From NCBI GenBank assembly GCA_050749785.1, contig JBOGSA010000013.1, positions 1 to 15,036 on the forward strand: 15,036 nucleotides of DNA, read 5' to 3'. Source of the DNA: JAGWGI01 sp050749785. Its GTDB lineage: Archaea > Micrarchaeota > Micrarchaeia > Micrarchaeales > CABMGC01. Position 1 is the first letter of the stretch, and the number at the start of each line of letters is the position of its first letter. Positions 1 to 6,260 of the stretch are shown piece by piece. The notes beneath the pieces are model-generated. The model saw only the letters and a program-made list of their open reading frames with translations. It was not told the DNA's origin and searched no databases. The translations under genes were made by a program, and so were the position numbers.

Positions 1-22
1 CGCAAAAAAGAAACAGTAATTT

Positions 23-1462
23 TTAGGAACTCTTTACGTGTGAAAGCATCTGATGCGCAATTGTTCTCTTGCTCTCAATTAGATTGTCAGATTCAGCCTT
101 GTCGGAAGATAAATCAAAGAGCTCGTCCTTCATCTTCTTGTCGAAGTAGTGAATAAGCTTGTGATTCTTATAGTATATCGCAGTTGCGAATGTGTTGTGG
201 TGCAGCTTTGCTCTGTATATCTTGTCGATCGACTTTGACCTTTTACTGAAAAGCTTGAGGAGATAGGTGTCCCATACCTCTGTTATCCCGACATGGTCAG
301 AGAAAACGAAGTTGTCCCTTTTGAGCGATCCGTCGATGACCTCATTCTTGCCATAGCCGATATCAAGTATGGAGTTGTGCAGCGCAGTGAGGCTCACGAA
401 GTTGTGTATCCTCTCCTTTGTGTTCACCTGCTTGCCGTTTAGGTATCTTGCCGTTATGAGCGGCACGTTGGTCATCTGTTCGTAAGGGAACATGTTGTGG
501 TAGAGCTGGCCGTGCTCCATGAAAGCCTGGCCGTGGTCTCCGGCAAACACGACCACGGAATTGTCGAGTGCCCCTTGCGACTTGAGTATTTCCATCAGCT
601 TTCCTATCTGCTTGTCAAGGTATTGCACGCGCTTGGAATATGCACGCTTGATTGGTTCAACGCCGCTAGGATCCTCTATCTGGCTTAGGTAAAGCCATTT
701 GTCCTGCTCTACATAATCATTGCTCACCAGATTTGTCGGATAACCCTCGTGCGCCTCCATGTAGTTTATGAACATGAATTTGTTTTGGCTCTCATTGTTT
801 GAGAGATAGCCCTTTATCGATTCGTTCGTACGCAATGCCCCTCTGTCAAGCTTGTAGAATCCGTACTGTTTTGCGAAGTGCTTGTTGAGCGTAACCCTCA
901 GGTCCAGATACATCTTGTCGAGTATGCCCGAGGTCATGCCCCTTGAGACGATTGACGCGAGCTTTATTGCCGATTTCCTAGCTTTATCATTCTCGATCAT
1001 TTTGAGCAGTAATTTCACCATGCCGCTGTTCTCCTTTATGTTGTCCTCATACCACAGGTTGTGCACATGGCCAAATCCCTCTGCTATGCCGGTGGGCTGT
1101 GATACGAAGGGATTGTTGGAGAAGAGGGCAGTATCGTATCCTAGATAACTCATCTTTCTTGCAAGCGTCATGCTTCCTGGTTTTATGTATTTGGTCTTTT
1201 CAAGAAATGGGTCCGTGTTCTGATCGGAATTTGCCATCGGGTCCTTGAACAGCTGTTTTACGTCTCTTACTCTTTGTCCCAAAAAGAATGATACATGGGA
1301 AGGAACTGTGTATGTGCCTGGTGCTATCGCATTATCATATATCGTAGCCTTCGATGCTATGCGATTAATCGCATTGGCCCTTATGCCACCGCCGTACACG
1401 CCAAGACAATCTGAACGAACGGTGTCTAGCATCACCATTATTACGTTTGGTCTCTCATCCAT
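23..1462 (-). CDS. Sulfatase / alkaline-phosphatase superfamily protein with Thr nucleophile
   Basis: A 479-residue metal-dependent hydrolase or phosphotransferase of the sulfatase/alkaline phosphatase fold. Visible: N-terminal PNVIMVMLDTVRSD with metal Asp13; the nucleophile loop TVPSH at 52-56; MEAHEGY around His238; and a C-terminal metal motif AGDHG at 307-311 followed by EHG (His317) and NVPLI. Classical sulfatases have Cys or Ser in C/S-x-P-x-R, converted to formylglycine; here Thr52 occupies that position and His56 replaces Arg, so formylglycine chemistry is not expected. Thr is the nucleophile in LTA-synthase/phosphoglycerol-transferase relatives. There is no signal peptide or membrane segment, so the protein is probably cytoplasmic. 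The substrate is unknown. Start: ATG at 1462 is preferred over an upstream TTG (1471) because a TATA box 25-36 bases ahead suggests a leaderless message. Confidence 0.85.
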   Translation of the reverse strand: MDERPNVIMVMLDTVRSDCLGVYGGGIRANAINRIASKATIYDNAIAPGTYTVPSHVSFFLGQRVRDVKQLFKDPMANSDQNTDPFLEKTKYIKPGSMTLARKMSYLGYDTALFSNNPFVSQPTGIAEGFGHVHNLWYEDNIKENSGMVKLLLKMIENDKARKSAIKLASIVSRGMTSGILDKMYLDLRVTLNKHFAKQYGFYKLDRGALRTNESIKGYLSNNESQNKFMFINYMEAHEGYPTNLVSNDYVEQDKWLYLSQIEDPSGVEPIKRAYSKRVQYLDKQIGKLMEILKSQGALDNSVVVFAGDHGQAFMEHGQLYHNMFPYEQMTNVPLITARYLNGKQVNTKERIHNFVSLTALHNSILDIGYGKNEVIDGSLKRDNFVFSDHVGITEVWDTYLLKLFSKRSKSIDKIYRAKLHHNTFATAIYYKNHKLIHYFDKKMKDELFDLSSDKAESDNLIESKRTIAHQMLSHVKSS

Positions 1463-1486
1463 GCAGAACAAACCTTTTATGCCTGA

Positions 1487-1498
1487 TATTTTTATAAG
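1487..1498 (-). promoter_or_regulatory. TATA box for the sulfatase-family gene
   Basis: Read on the minus strand this is CTTATAAAAATA, a good archaeal TATA element. It lies just after the stop of the deoxyhypusine synthase gene and 25-36 bases ahead of ATG 1462, so transcription should begin at or very near the start codon. Inferred from sequence and spacing only. Confidence 0.6.
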
Positions 1499-1511
1499 CC
1501 TTGCGAAACAT

Positions 1512-2459
1512 TTAGCATAGCTCCAGTGCTGATAGCATTATTGGCAAAATTATGGTGGCGTCCCCGTCTACGGTGACGTACTTTGCCTTGGCCTTAACCT
1601 TGCCCCAAGATACCGCTTCGGTAAGTCTTGCACCGGAAAGCGAACCGTCATATTGGCTTGCGGTTGTTATGTAGACCGCATAGTCTAGTCCTCCCTTAAA
1701 TTGGTTCCACCAGATGACATGGTGCTTGCTTATTCCGCCGCCGACCATAAGTGCGCCAGTTGTCTTGTGGTCGAAGGAGATGTTGCTGAGCTCCACCTCA
1801 TCTCTTAGTATGTTTAACTTGAAATCGTGATCCTGCGAGAAGAGCATTAACTGTGTGCCGAATGCGCCATCGACTATTCCCGGACAGAAGATCCTGACTT
1901 TGTTAAGGTATGCCTGTCTTACTATTGAATTCGGATCCTTCATCCTCTTTCCAAATTCGTAGAGCAGTTCGCTGGGACTGTACTCCTTCTTGTAGTCCTT
2001 GGACTTGTATATCTCATCCATTATTTCGGCAAAATATTTCTCCAGTGCAAGTCCGTACTCATCGCGTTCTATGAAGATGTTGCCGAGCCTGTATATGTCG
2101 AGTTTTAGCAACTCCTTGTCATCAGCCTCAAAGCTTCCAAGATGATATATCCCGCCGTATGCCTTTGCTATGTCGTGATCAAGAGTTCCGCATGTTGTCA
2201 TTATTGCATCAAAATACTTTACTGAGTTTGCTATCGCACCGCGAAGACCTGTTGAGATTATATCGGCTGGAAATGAGAGGAAGTTGAATGACTTTTTGTC
2301 TTTGACCATCGCTTCGACAATGTCAATTCCATGTATCATGTTTTGCGCTGAGAATCCCCCTATCTGGCGCATGTTGTCTATGAGTTCCTTTACTTTCATC
2401 CCTTTCTTTATCTTTAGATCCTTTACTTTTTTGGTAAGCAGTTCCTTCTTGTTGTACAT
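1512..2459 (-). CDS. dys: Deoxyhypusine synthase
   Basis: A 315-residue deoxyhypusine synthase. It transfers the aminobutyl group of spermidine, using NAD, to one lysine of aIF5A, the first (in many archaea the only) step of hypusine modification needed for translation elongation. The family block is unmistakable: GGGISKHH at 240-247 with the active-site Lys245 (by comparison with the human enzyme), then LDYAVYITTASQYDGSLSGA and EAVSWGKVKAKA; TTCGTLDHD at 88-96 is the NAD-binding/active-site region. Length is normal for archaeal enzymes. ATG 2459 has a GGTG ribosome site about 8 bases upstream and its own TATA box. The partner aIF5A is not in this window. The gene is transcribed away from ftsZ1 across a 157-base divergent intergenic region. 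Confidence 0.97.
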   Translation of the reverse strand: MYNKKELLTKKVKDLKIKKGMKVKELIDNMRQIGGFSAQNMIHGIDIVEAMVKDKKSFNFLSFPADIISTGLRGAIANSVKYFDAIMTTCGTLDHDIAKAYGGIYHLGSFEADDKELLKLDIYRLGNIFIERDEYGLALEKYFAEIMDEIYKSKDYKKEYSPSELLYEFGKRMKDPNSIVRQAYLNKVRIFCPGIVDGAFGTQLMLFSQDHDFKLNILRDEVELSNISFDHKTTGALMVGGGISKHHVIWWNQFKGGLDYAVYITTASQYDGSLSGARLTEAVSWGKVKAKAKYVTVDGDATIILPIMLSALELC

Positions 2460-2498
2460 TTATAGCACCAGACTTTCGAGATTAATTGGTAGGAAAAG

Positions 2499-2510
2499 GT
2501 ATTAATATAG
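2499..2510 (-). promoter_or_regulatory. TATA box for deoxyhypusine synthase
   Basis: On the minus strand CTATATTAATAC lies about 46 bases ahead of ATG 2459. This predicts a leader of roughly 20 bases that carries the ribosome site GGTG (complement of 2466-2469). It is one half of the divergent control region shared with ftsZ1. Confidence 0.5.
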
Positions 2511-2560
2511 TTGGCAAAGCTCGCATCTTCGTGGCGTTTTTCTACTGCAAATCCTCAATA

Positions 2561-2570
2561 ACTTTATATG
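2561..2570 (+). promoter_or_regulatory. TATA box candidate for the ftsZ1 operon
   Basis: ACTTTATATG sits about 50 bases ahead of ATG 2617, allowing a leader of about 25 bases that contains the AGGT ribosome site at 2607-2610. A second A/T-rich element (TTTTTATACATATA, 2577-2590) lies closer and is an alternative TATA box. Which one is used cannot be decided from sequence. Confidence 0.45.
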
Positions 2571-2616
2571 CTTTTGTTTTTATACATATATTGGCGAAGT
2601 TTAACCAGGTATTTTG

Positions 2617-3711
2617 ATGGCAGAGGAAAGCGTGCACATCTCTCAGGATGACGAAGAGCTGTTGCGATTTATTGAAAATGCTAAACCCAAGATATATGTT
2701 GTGGGTGCTGGAGGAAGCGGCTCGAACACGATATCTAGGATGGCTGAGTTGAACATAGAAGGGGCAACGCTTGTCGCAATGAATACGGACGCTTCGCACC
2801 TTGCAAAGACAAAGTCGACAAGGAAGGTTCTGATCGGCAAGAAATCAACGCGCGGACTAGGAGCTGGAAGCGAACCGAAGGTCGGTGAAGAAGCGGCGAT
2901 GGAGAACAAGGAAGATATTCGGCACATAATCGGCGATGCCCAATTAGTATTCATAACATGCGGTCTTGGCGGAGGAACAGGAACTGGTTCTGCTCCGGTG
3001 ATTGCGCATGAGGCAAAGGAGATGGGAGCACTCACAGTTGCGATTGTCACTCTTCCATTCTCAAGCGAAGGAAGGGTAAGGATGAGAAATGCGCTTGAAG
3101 GACTAAACAAGTTGAAGAGGGTAACAGATACCACGATAATAATTCCAAACGACAAGCTTCTTGCTGTTGCACCTGATCTGCCGCTCAACATGGCGTTTAG
3201 AGTAAGCGATGAAGTTCTCTCCAATGCAACAAAGGGGATACTTGAAATGGTCACAAAACCTGGAATGGTTAATTTGGACTTTGCGGATCTTAGGAGCGTG
3301 CTCAAGGATTCTGGTTATGCCTTGGTGGGAATCGGAGAGGCGAACTCAACGCAGAGCACAAACAGGGCACAGATCGCAATTGAGAACACGCTCAAGAGCC
3401 CGCTTCTTGACGTCGACCTCAGCACAGCAAAGAAGGCGCTGGTGAACATAATCGGCGGCGAGGACCTCACGCTAAGAGAGGCAGAATCGATATTCCAGGA
3501 AGTTGCGAGCAGGATAAGCGATGAAGGATTGCTCAAGTGGGGTGCAAGGATAGACCCAACGATGCAAAAGAGCGCGGTGAAGGTCATGGTCGTAATGGGC
3601 GGAGTAGAGTTCGCAGAATACACAGAGACGGGGCTCAAGAAGAGCATACAGGAAAAAGAGGACATTGACCTCGATGAGATATTCGAGGTTGAGAGCAAGA
3701 GCAGGAAGTAA
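2617..3711 (+). CDS. ftsZ1: Cell division GTPase FtsZ, archaeal FtsZ1 type
   Basis: A 364-residue tubulin/FtsZ GTPase that polymerises at mid-cell. The N-terminal nucleotide fold begins at KIYVVGAGGSGSNT (25-38). The tubulin signature GGGTGTG is at 118-124. The T7 synergy loop NLDFAD is at 219-224, with Asp221 and Asp224 expected to complete the GTPase site of the next subunit. Assignment to FtsZ1 rests on family-specific stretches recalled from haloarchaeal FtsZ1: LPFSSEG where FtsZ2 has PF-x-x-ER, IIPNDKLL, and a KPGMVNLDFADLRSVL segment. The C-terminal tail is short and acidic then basic. Start: ATG 2617 with AGGT 6 bases upstream; an adjacent TTG (2614) is less likely. First gene of a plus-strand cluster; the next gene starts 18 bases after its stop. 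Confidence 0.96.
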   Translation: MAEESVHISQDDEELLRFIENAKPKIYVVGAGGSGSNTISRMAELNIEGATLVAMNTDASHLAKTKSTRKVLIGKKSTRGLGAGSEPKVGEEAAMENKEDIRHIIGDAQLVFITCGLGGGTGTGSAPVIAHEAKEMGALTVAIVTLPFSSEGRVRMRNALEGLNKLKRVTDTTIIIPNDKLLAVAPDLPLNMAFRVSDEVLSNATKGILEMVTKPGMVNLDFADLRSVLKDSGYALVGIGEANSTQSTNRAQIAIENTLKSPLLDVDLSTAKKALVNIIGGEDLTLREAESIFQEVASRISDEGLLKWGARIDPTMQKSAVKVMVVMGGVEFAEYTETGLKKSIQEKEDIDLDEIFEVESKSRK

Positions 3712-3729
3712 CTGTTTAAAGGTGATTTA

Positions 3730-4167
3730 ATGTCGGGAATGAAAATGGAGGGTGAGGTAAAACTAACAGGTGACATAATGGAGATGATAAAGAGCCAAAG
3801 TCTTAGCGTGCAAGACATGAAGGGGCTGCTCAGGCTCTTTGACAGAAACAGCCACTACGTTCCGATAAAGCCATACAAGTTCTACCAGTTTGACAACAAC
3901 AATGCGGATTTGGATTCTCTTAGGAGATACGACGGCAAGATACCAAACAATGTCTTGTTTGCTGTAGGGTATAAGCTGTTTAGCGATAGCACGGACGAGG
4001 AACTTTACAGTGAGTTTGGAATTAGAAAAGGGCCAATGATGAAGATTCTCTTTGCCGCCTACAATAAAGTCATCTCCCAGGAAGACTACGAAATATTGTA
4101 CTTGTATATCATGAGAGACCTAGATTCAAGGCTTCTAAAGGAGCACATAAAGAAGAACAAACGCTAA
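3730..4167 (+). CDS. Conserved-context hypothetical protein between ftsZ1 and secE
   Basis: I do not recognise this 145-residue protein. It is soluble, charged and probably mostly helical, with no signal peptide, membrane segment or metal-binding cluster. An N-terminal part (1-40) is rich in Met, Lys and Glu. The middle carries an aromatic stretch (KPYKFYQFDNNN, about 48-59), and the C-terminal third (EDYEILYLYIMRDLDSRLL) looks like one or two helices ending in a Lys-rich tail. Start ATG 3730 has AGGTGA 6 bases upstream; a second ATG (3742) is possible. It lies 18 bases behind ftsZ1 and ahead of secE, so cotranscription with ftsZ1 is likely. A role in division or membrane insertion would be guilt by association only. 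Confidence 0.8.
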   Translation: MSGMKMEGEVKLTGDIMEMIKSQSLSVQDMKGLLRLFDRNSHYVPIKPYKFYQFDNNNADLDSLRRYDGKIPNNVLFAVGYKLFSDSTDEELYSEFGIRKGPMMKILFAAYNKVISQEDYEILYLYIMRDLDSRLLKEHIKKNKR

Positions 4168-4175
4168 TTGAAGAG

Positions 4176-4185
4176 GATTAAAAGC
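4176..4185 (+). promoter_or_regulatory. Possible TATA box before secE
   Basis: GGATTAAAAG lies about 27-36 bases ahead of ATG 4212, the spacing expected for a leaderless or short-leader message. The gene has no clear GGTG ribosome site, which fits. The motif is weak and the gap is only 44 bases, so this is tentative. Confidence 0.3.
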
Positions 4186-4211
4186 CTTTACTTCCAATAT
4201 GATTTGATAGC

Positions 4212-4394
4212 ATGAATCTTAACTTCATACCAAAGATCAAGACGTTCTACGAGAACGCCAGGCATGTTGCAAACATTAGCTACAAGCCAAGCGTAGAGCA
4301 CTTCACAAAGACCCTAAAGATTGTGCTTATCGGCACGCTCATAGTTGGGATACTAGGCTACATAATATCATTTATAGTTAGCCTGCTCATCTGA
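4212..4394 (+). CDS. secE: Preprotein translocase subunit SecE (Sec61-gamma)
   Basis: A 60-residue small subunit of the SecYE(beta) translocon, which clamps the two halves of SecY in the cytoplasmic membrane. Seen: an amphipathic cytoplasmic N-terminal helix (residues 1-31, with the Sec61-gamma-like SYKPSVEHFTKTLKIV) and a single C-terminal membrane helix from about residue 36 to 60 (IVLIGTLIVGILGYIISFIV). Length matches archaeal SecE, which normally has one membrane span. In many archaea secE stands directly between ftsZ and nusG/spt5; here an unknown gene separates it from ftsZ1 and an NFACT-R gene follows after 8 bases. No nusG is seen. Confidence 0.9.
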   Translation: MNLNFIPKIKTFYENARHVANISYKPSVEHFTKTLKIVLIGTLIVGILGYIISFIVSLLI

Positions 4395-4402
4395 TTCTAT
4401 TC

Positions 4403-5200
4403 ATGGACATAGAGATCGACCTGTCGCTGAGTGCGCAGGAAAATGCGAACGAATACTTCTCAAAGGCAAAACGAGCCAGGAAGAAGATGGAGGGAGCCGA
4501 GCAGAGCATTAAGGAGCTAGAAAAGAAGCTTGAGGTTGCAAAGGATAGGTACGATCGCAAGAGCGCGACCAAGAAGACCAAGATGGTCACAAAGAAAGAG
4601 TGGTACGAGAAGTTCCACTGGTTTATGGAGAGCTCTGGGATGCTTGCGATAGGGGGCAAGGACGCTGTTCAAAACGAGCTGATAAACTCGAAATACTTTG
4701 AGGACCAAGACCTTTTCTTCCATGCCGACATTTTTGGAGCGTCAGTCGTAGTCCTAAAAGGTGGAATAGATTCAGGCAAAGAGGCAAGAGAGGAAGCTGC
4801 GCAGTTCGCAGCTTGTTATTCGAGTGCATGGAAACAGGGTCTGGCTGCAGTAGACGTCTACTGCATGAAGCGCGAGCAGATAAGCAAATCGAGCAACAAG
4901 GGCTCGCTGGGCACAGGGAGCTTTGCGATGAAGGGAGAGAGGGAGTGGTTTAGGAGCATGAAGCTTGAACTTGTCGCTTTCGTCACGGAAAAGGAAGGGG
5001 GGGAGGGTAGCATAAGGCAGCTCTCAGTTGTGCCGAGCAGCACATTTGCAGCGCAGAAAGGCAAGAAAGGTTTAAGAATCACAATAGGAAACGCAAAGAA
5101 ATCCGATGCTGCAAAGCTGATTGCAAAAAAGCTAGACTACGAGGACATCGACTACATAATGCAGCAGTTGCCGGCAGGGGAGTTCAAAATAAGCGAGTAA
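4403..5200 (+). CDS. Stand-alone NFACT-R (DUF814) protein, C-terminal half of Rqc2/NEMF/RqcH
   Basis: A 265-residue protein matching the C-terminal part of the NFACT family (Rqc2/NEMF/RqcH/FbpA), which binds obstructed large ribosomal subunits and directs C-terminal tailing of stalled nascent chains. Residues 1-60 match the coiled-coil entry (IDLSLSAQENANEYFSKAKR). Residues 65-185 are NFACT-R: EWYEKFHWF, GGKDAVQNE (84-92), FFHADIFGAS (105-114), CYSSAW (138-143), GSFAMKGER (172-180). Full archaeal NFACT proteins run to roughly 600-700 residues with an N-terminal NFACT-N domain and HhH segment; both are absent, and the preceding 8 bases and secE leave no room for them. The missing N-domain may be encoded elsewhere or lost. 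Encoded 8 bases after secE, so likely cotranscribed. Confidence 0.88.
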   Translation: MDIEIDLSLSAQENANEYFSKAKRARKKMEGAEQSIKELEKKLEVAKDRYDRKSATKKTKMVTKKEWYEKFHWFMESSGMLAIGGKDAVQNELINSKYFEDQDLFFHADIFGASVVVLKGGIDSGKEAREEAAQFAACYSSAWKQGLAAVDVYCMKREQISKSSNKGSLGTGSFAMKGEREWFRSMKLELVAFVTEKEGGEGSIRQLSVVPSSTFAAQKGKKGLRITIGNAKKSDAAKLIAKKLDYEDIDYIMQQLPAGEFKISE

Positions 5201-5203
5201 TTA

Positions 5204-5216
5204 GCTTTTTATAAGT
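5204..5216 (+). promoter_or_regulatory. TATA box before the RpiB-like gene
   Basis: GCTTTTTATAAGT begins 3 bases after the NFACT-R stop and lies about 34 bases (centre) ahead of ATG 5244, a usual archaeal promoter spacing. It suggests that the RpiB-like, HTH and gdh genes can be transcribed separately from the ftsZ1-secE group. Confidence 0.5.
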
Positions 5217-5243
5217 TACAACTCCAATTGAATCAGTGCTTGG

Positions 5244-5897
5244 ATGAAGATCTATCTCATAAGCGACATTCCATCCGGCGGAGACGAATTAGTTGATGTC
5301 TTTGATAGCGCGAATGTGAATGTGGTATCTAAGGAGATACTAGGCGATATCGAGGATGTGGAAGCGGAGATAGAAAAGAAGATGAGTTCAACCAATGCGG
5401 ATCTTTTCCTGTTTGTAACAGATGATCCAGTGGGCGCGGGAATGGCACTCAACAAGATGGACGGTGTTATGGCTGCAACGTGCAACAGCGTAGAGGATGT
5501 AAGTTCTGCACGAGCAAATGGTGCCAATGTTATAATACTTGGGAACGACAGCGCGCAAAAGGAGGAGATTGCACAGGCCATAGCAAGCGGCGGAGCGGGA
5601 CTTGGTAAATTGCTTAAGATTACAAGGCCGCAAAAACAGAAAAGGATTGAAGTGGAAAGGCCTGTGAAGAGCAGCGTACAGCCACGAATTGCAGAAAAGC
5701 CAGCAAAGCAAGACAATGTTGCACCTCGCCAGGCGCTTGCGATAACGATAAACCTTCCTAAGATAACAAATCCTTTCCATAATGCAAAGAAGAAAATACA
5801 AAAGAATGATGAGGAGGAAGAGGTTGAACTGCCTGCAGGAAAGCCAAGAACTGGACTGCTTGGAAAGATAAAGGATGAGCTGGGAATAATTGATTGA
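5244..5897 (+). CDS. RpiB-like domain protein lacking catalytic residues, with charged C-terminal tail
   Basis: A 217-residue two-part protein. Residues 1-125 resemble ribose-5-phosphate isomerase B (RpiB/LacAB): MKIYLISD at the start, then GAGMALNKMDGVMAATC and ARANGANVIILG, lining up with the RpiB segment (GTGIGMSI-ANK-GIRAA-C ... NDANVL-LG). By my alignment the catalytic Cys is Thr59 and the ring-opening His after the second Cys is Asn81, whereas Asp8 of the SDH motif is kept and its His is Ile. Isomerase activity is therefore unlikely; ligand binding or a scaffolding role is possible. Residues 126-217 look disordered: basic, then a hydrophobic patch (ITINLPKITNPF), an acidic run DEEEEVE and a closing amphipathic stretch. 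The next gene starts 4 bases after its stop. The function is unknown. Confidence 0.7.
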   Translation: MKIYLISDIPSGGDELVDVFDSANVNVVSKEILGDIEDVEAEIEKKMSSTNADLFLFVTDDPVGAGMALNKMDGVMAATCNSVEDVSSARANGANVIILGNDSAQKEEIAQAIASGGAGLGKLLKITRPQKQKRIEVERPVKSSVQPRIAEKPAKQDNVAPRQALAITINLPKITNPFHNAKKKIQKNDEEEEVELPAGKPRTGLLGKIKDELGIID

Positions 5898-5901
5898 TAG
5901 C

Positions 5902-6243
5902 ATGGAAGAACTGCTTTGTAGGACTGTTACCAAACTGGTGCTGCCGGCAATAAGGGTGGCAATAGCTGAAGAGCTGAGCAAGGAGCATCATTACACCCAG
6001 GATAAGATAGCCGACAAGATAGGAATAGTGCAGGTAGGCGTGGGGAAGTATCTCAACGGAAAATATTCCAGCGAAATCAGGGAGATAAAGGAATACATCG
6101 AGATGGAAGGGCTTGCACAACCAATCATCAACAAGATAATAAAGGGGAGCACGCTCAAGGAGACTGAGAGGGAGATAGACAAACTGTGCAACGACAGCGA
6201 GCTGCTTGACTTCTCCATGAGAAGGCTAATGGCAGTGAATTGA
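5902..6243 (+). CDS. Archaeal HTH (XRE-like) transcriptional regulator
   Basis: A 113-residue DNA-binding protein of the archaeal predicted-regulator type related to COG2522. The N-terminal signature LCRTVTKLVLPAIRVAIAEEL (4-24) is typical of that family, followed by a helix-turn-helix at about 31-53 (YTQDKIADKIGIVQVGVGKYLNG), in which the second helix replaces the usual TQAAVS with VQVGVG. A charged helical C-terminal part (58-113) may dimerise. ATG 5902 is preferred; a TTG at 5890 in the same frame would overlap the previous gene. The spacing of 4 bases from the RpiB-like gene and 17 bases to gdh indicates one transcript. Control of gdh or of its own operon is plausible but unproven. Confidence 0.8.
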   Translation: MEELLCRTVTKLVLPAIRVAIAEELSKEHHYTQDKIADKIGIVQVGVGKYLNGKYSSEIREIKEYIEMEGLAQPIINKIIKGSTLKETEREIDKLCNDSELLDFSMRRLMAVN

Positions 6244-6260
6244 TACTTATTGGTGAATAT

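Noticed and set aside
2643..3305. 220-codon open frame antisense to ftsZ1 (and a 167-codon one at 3315-3818)
   Set aside because: They lie wholly or mostly opposite a well-conserved ftsZ, and their composition is low-complexity Ser/Leu/Pro typical of a shadow frame.
4204..5904. Identical TTGATAGCATG at the starts of secE (4204-4214) and the HTH gene (5894-5904)
   Set aside because: An 11-base match including the start codon in A/T-rich contexts; only two copies and no further similarity, so chance is adequate.
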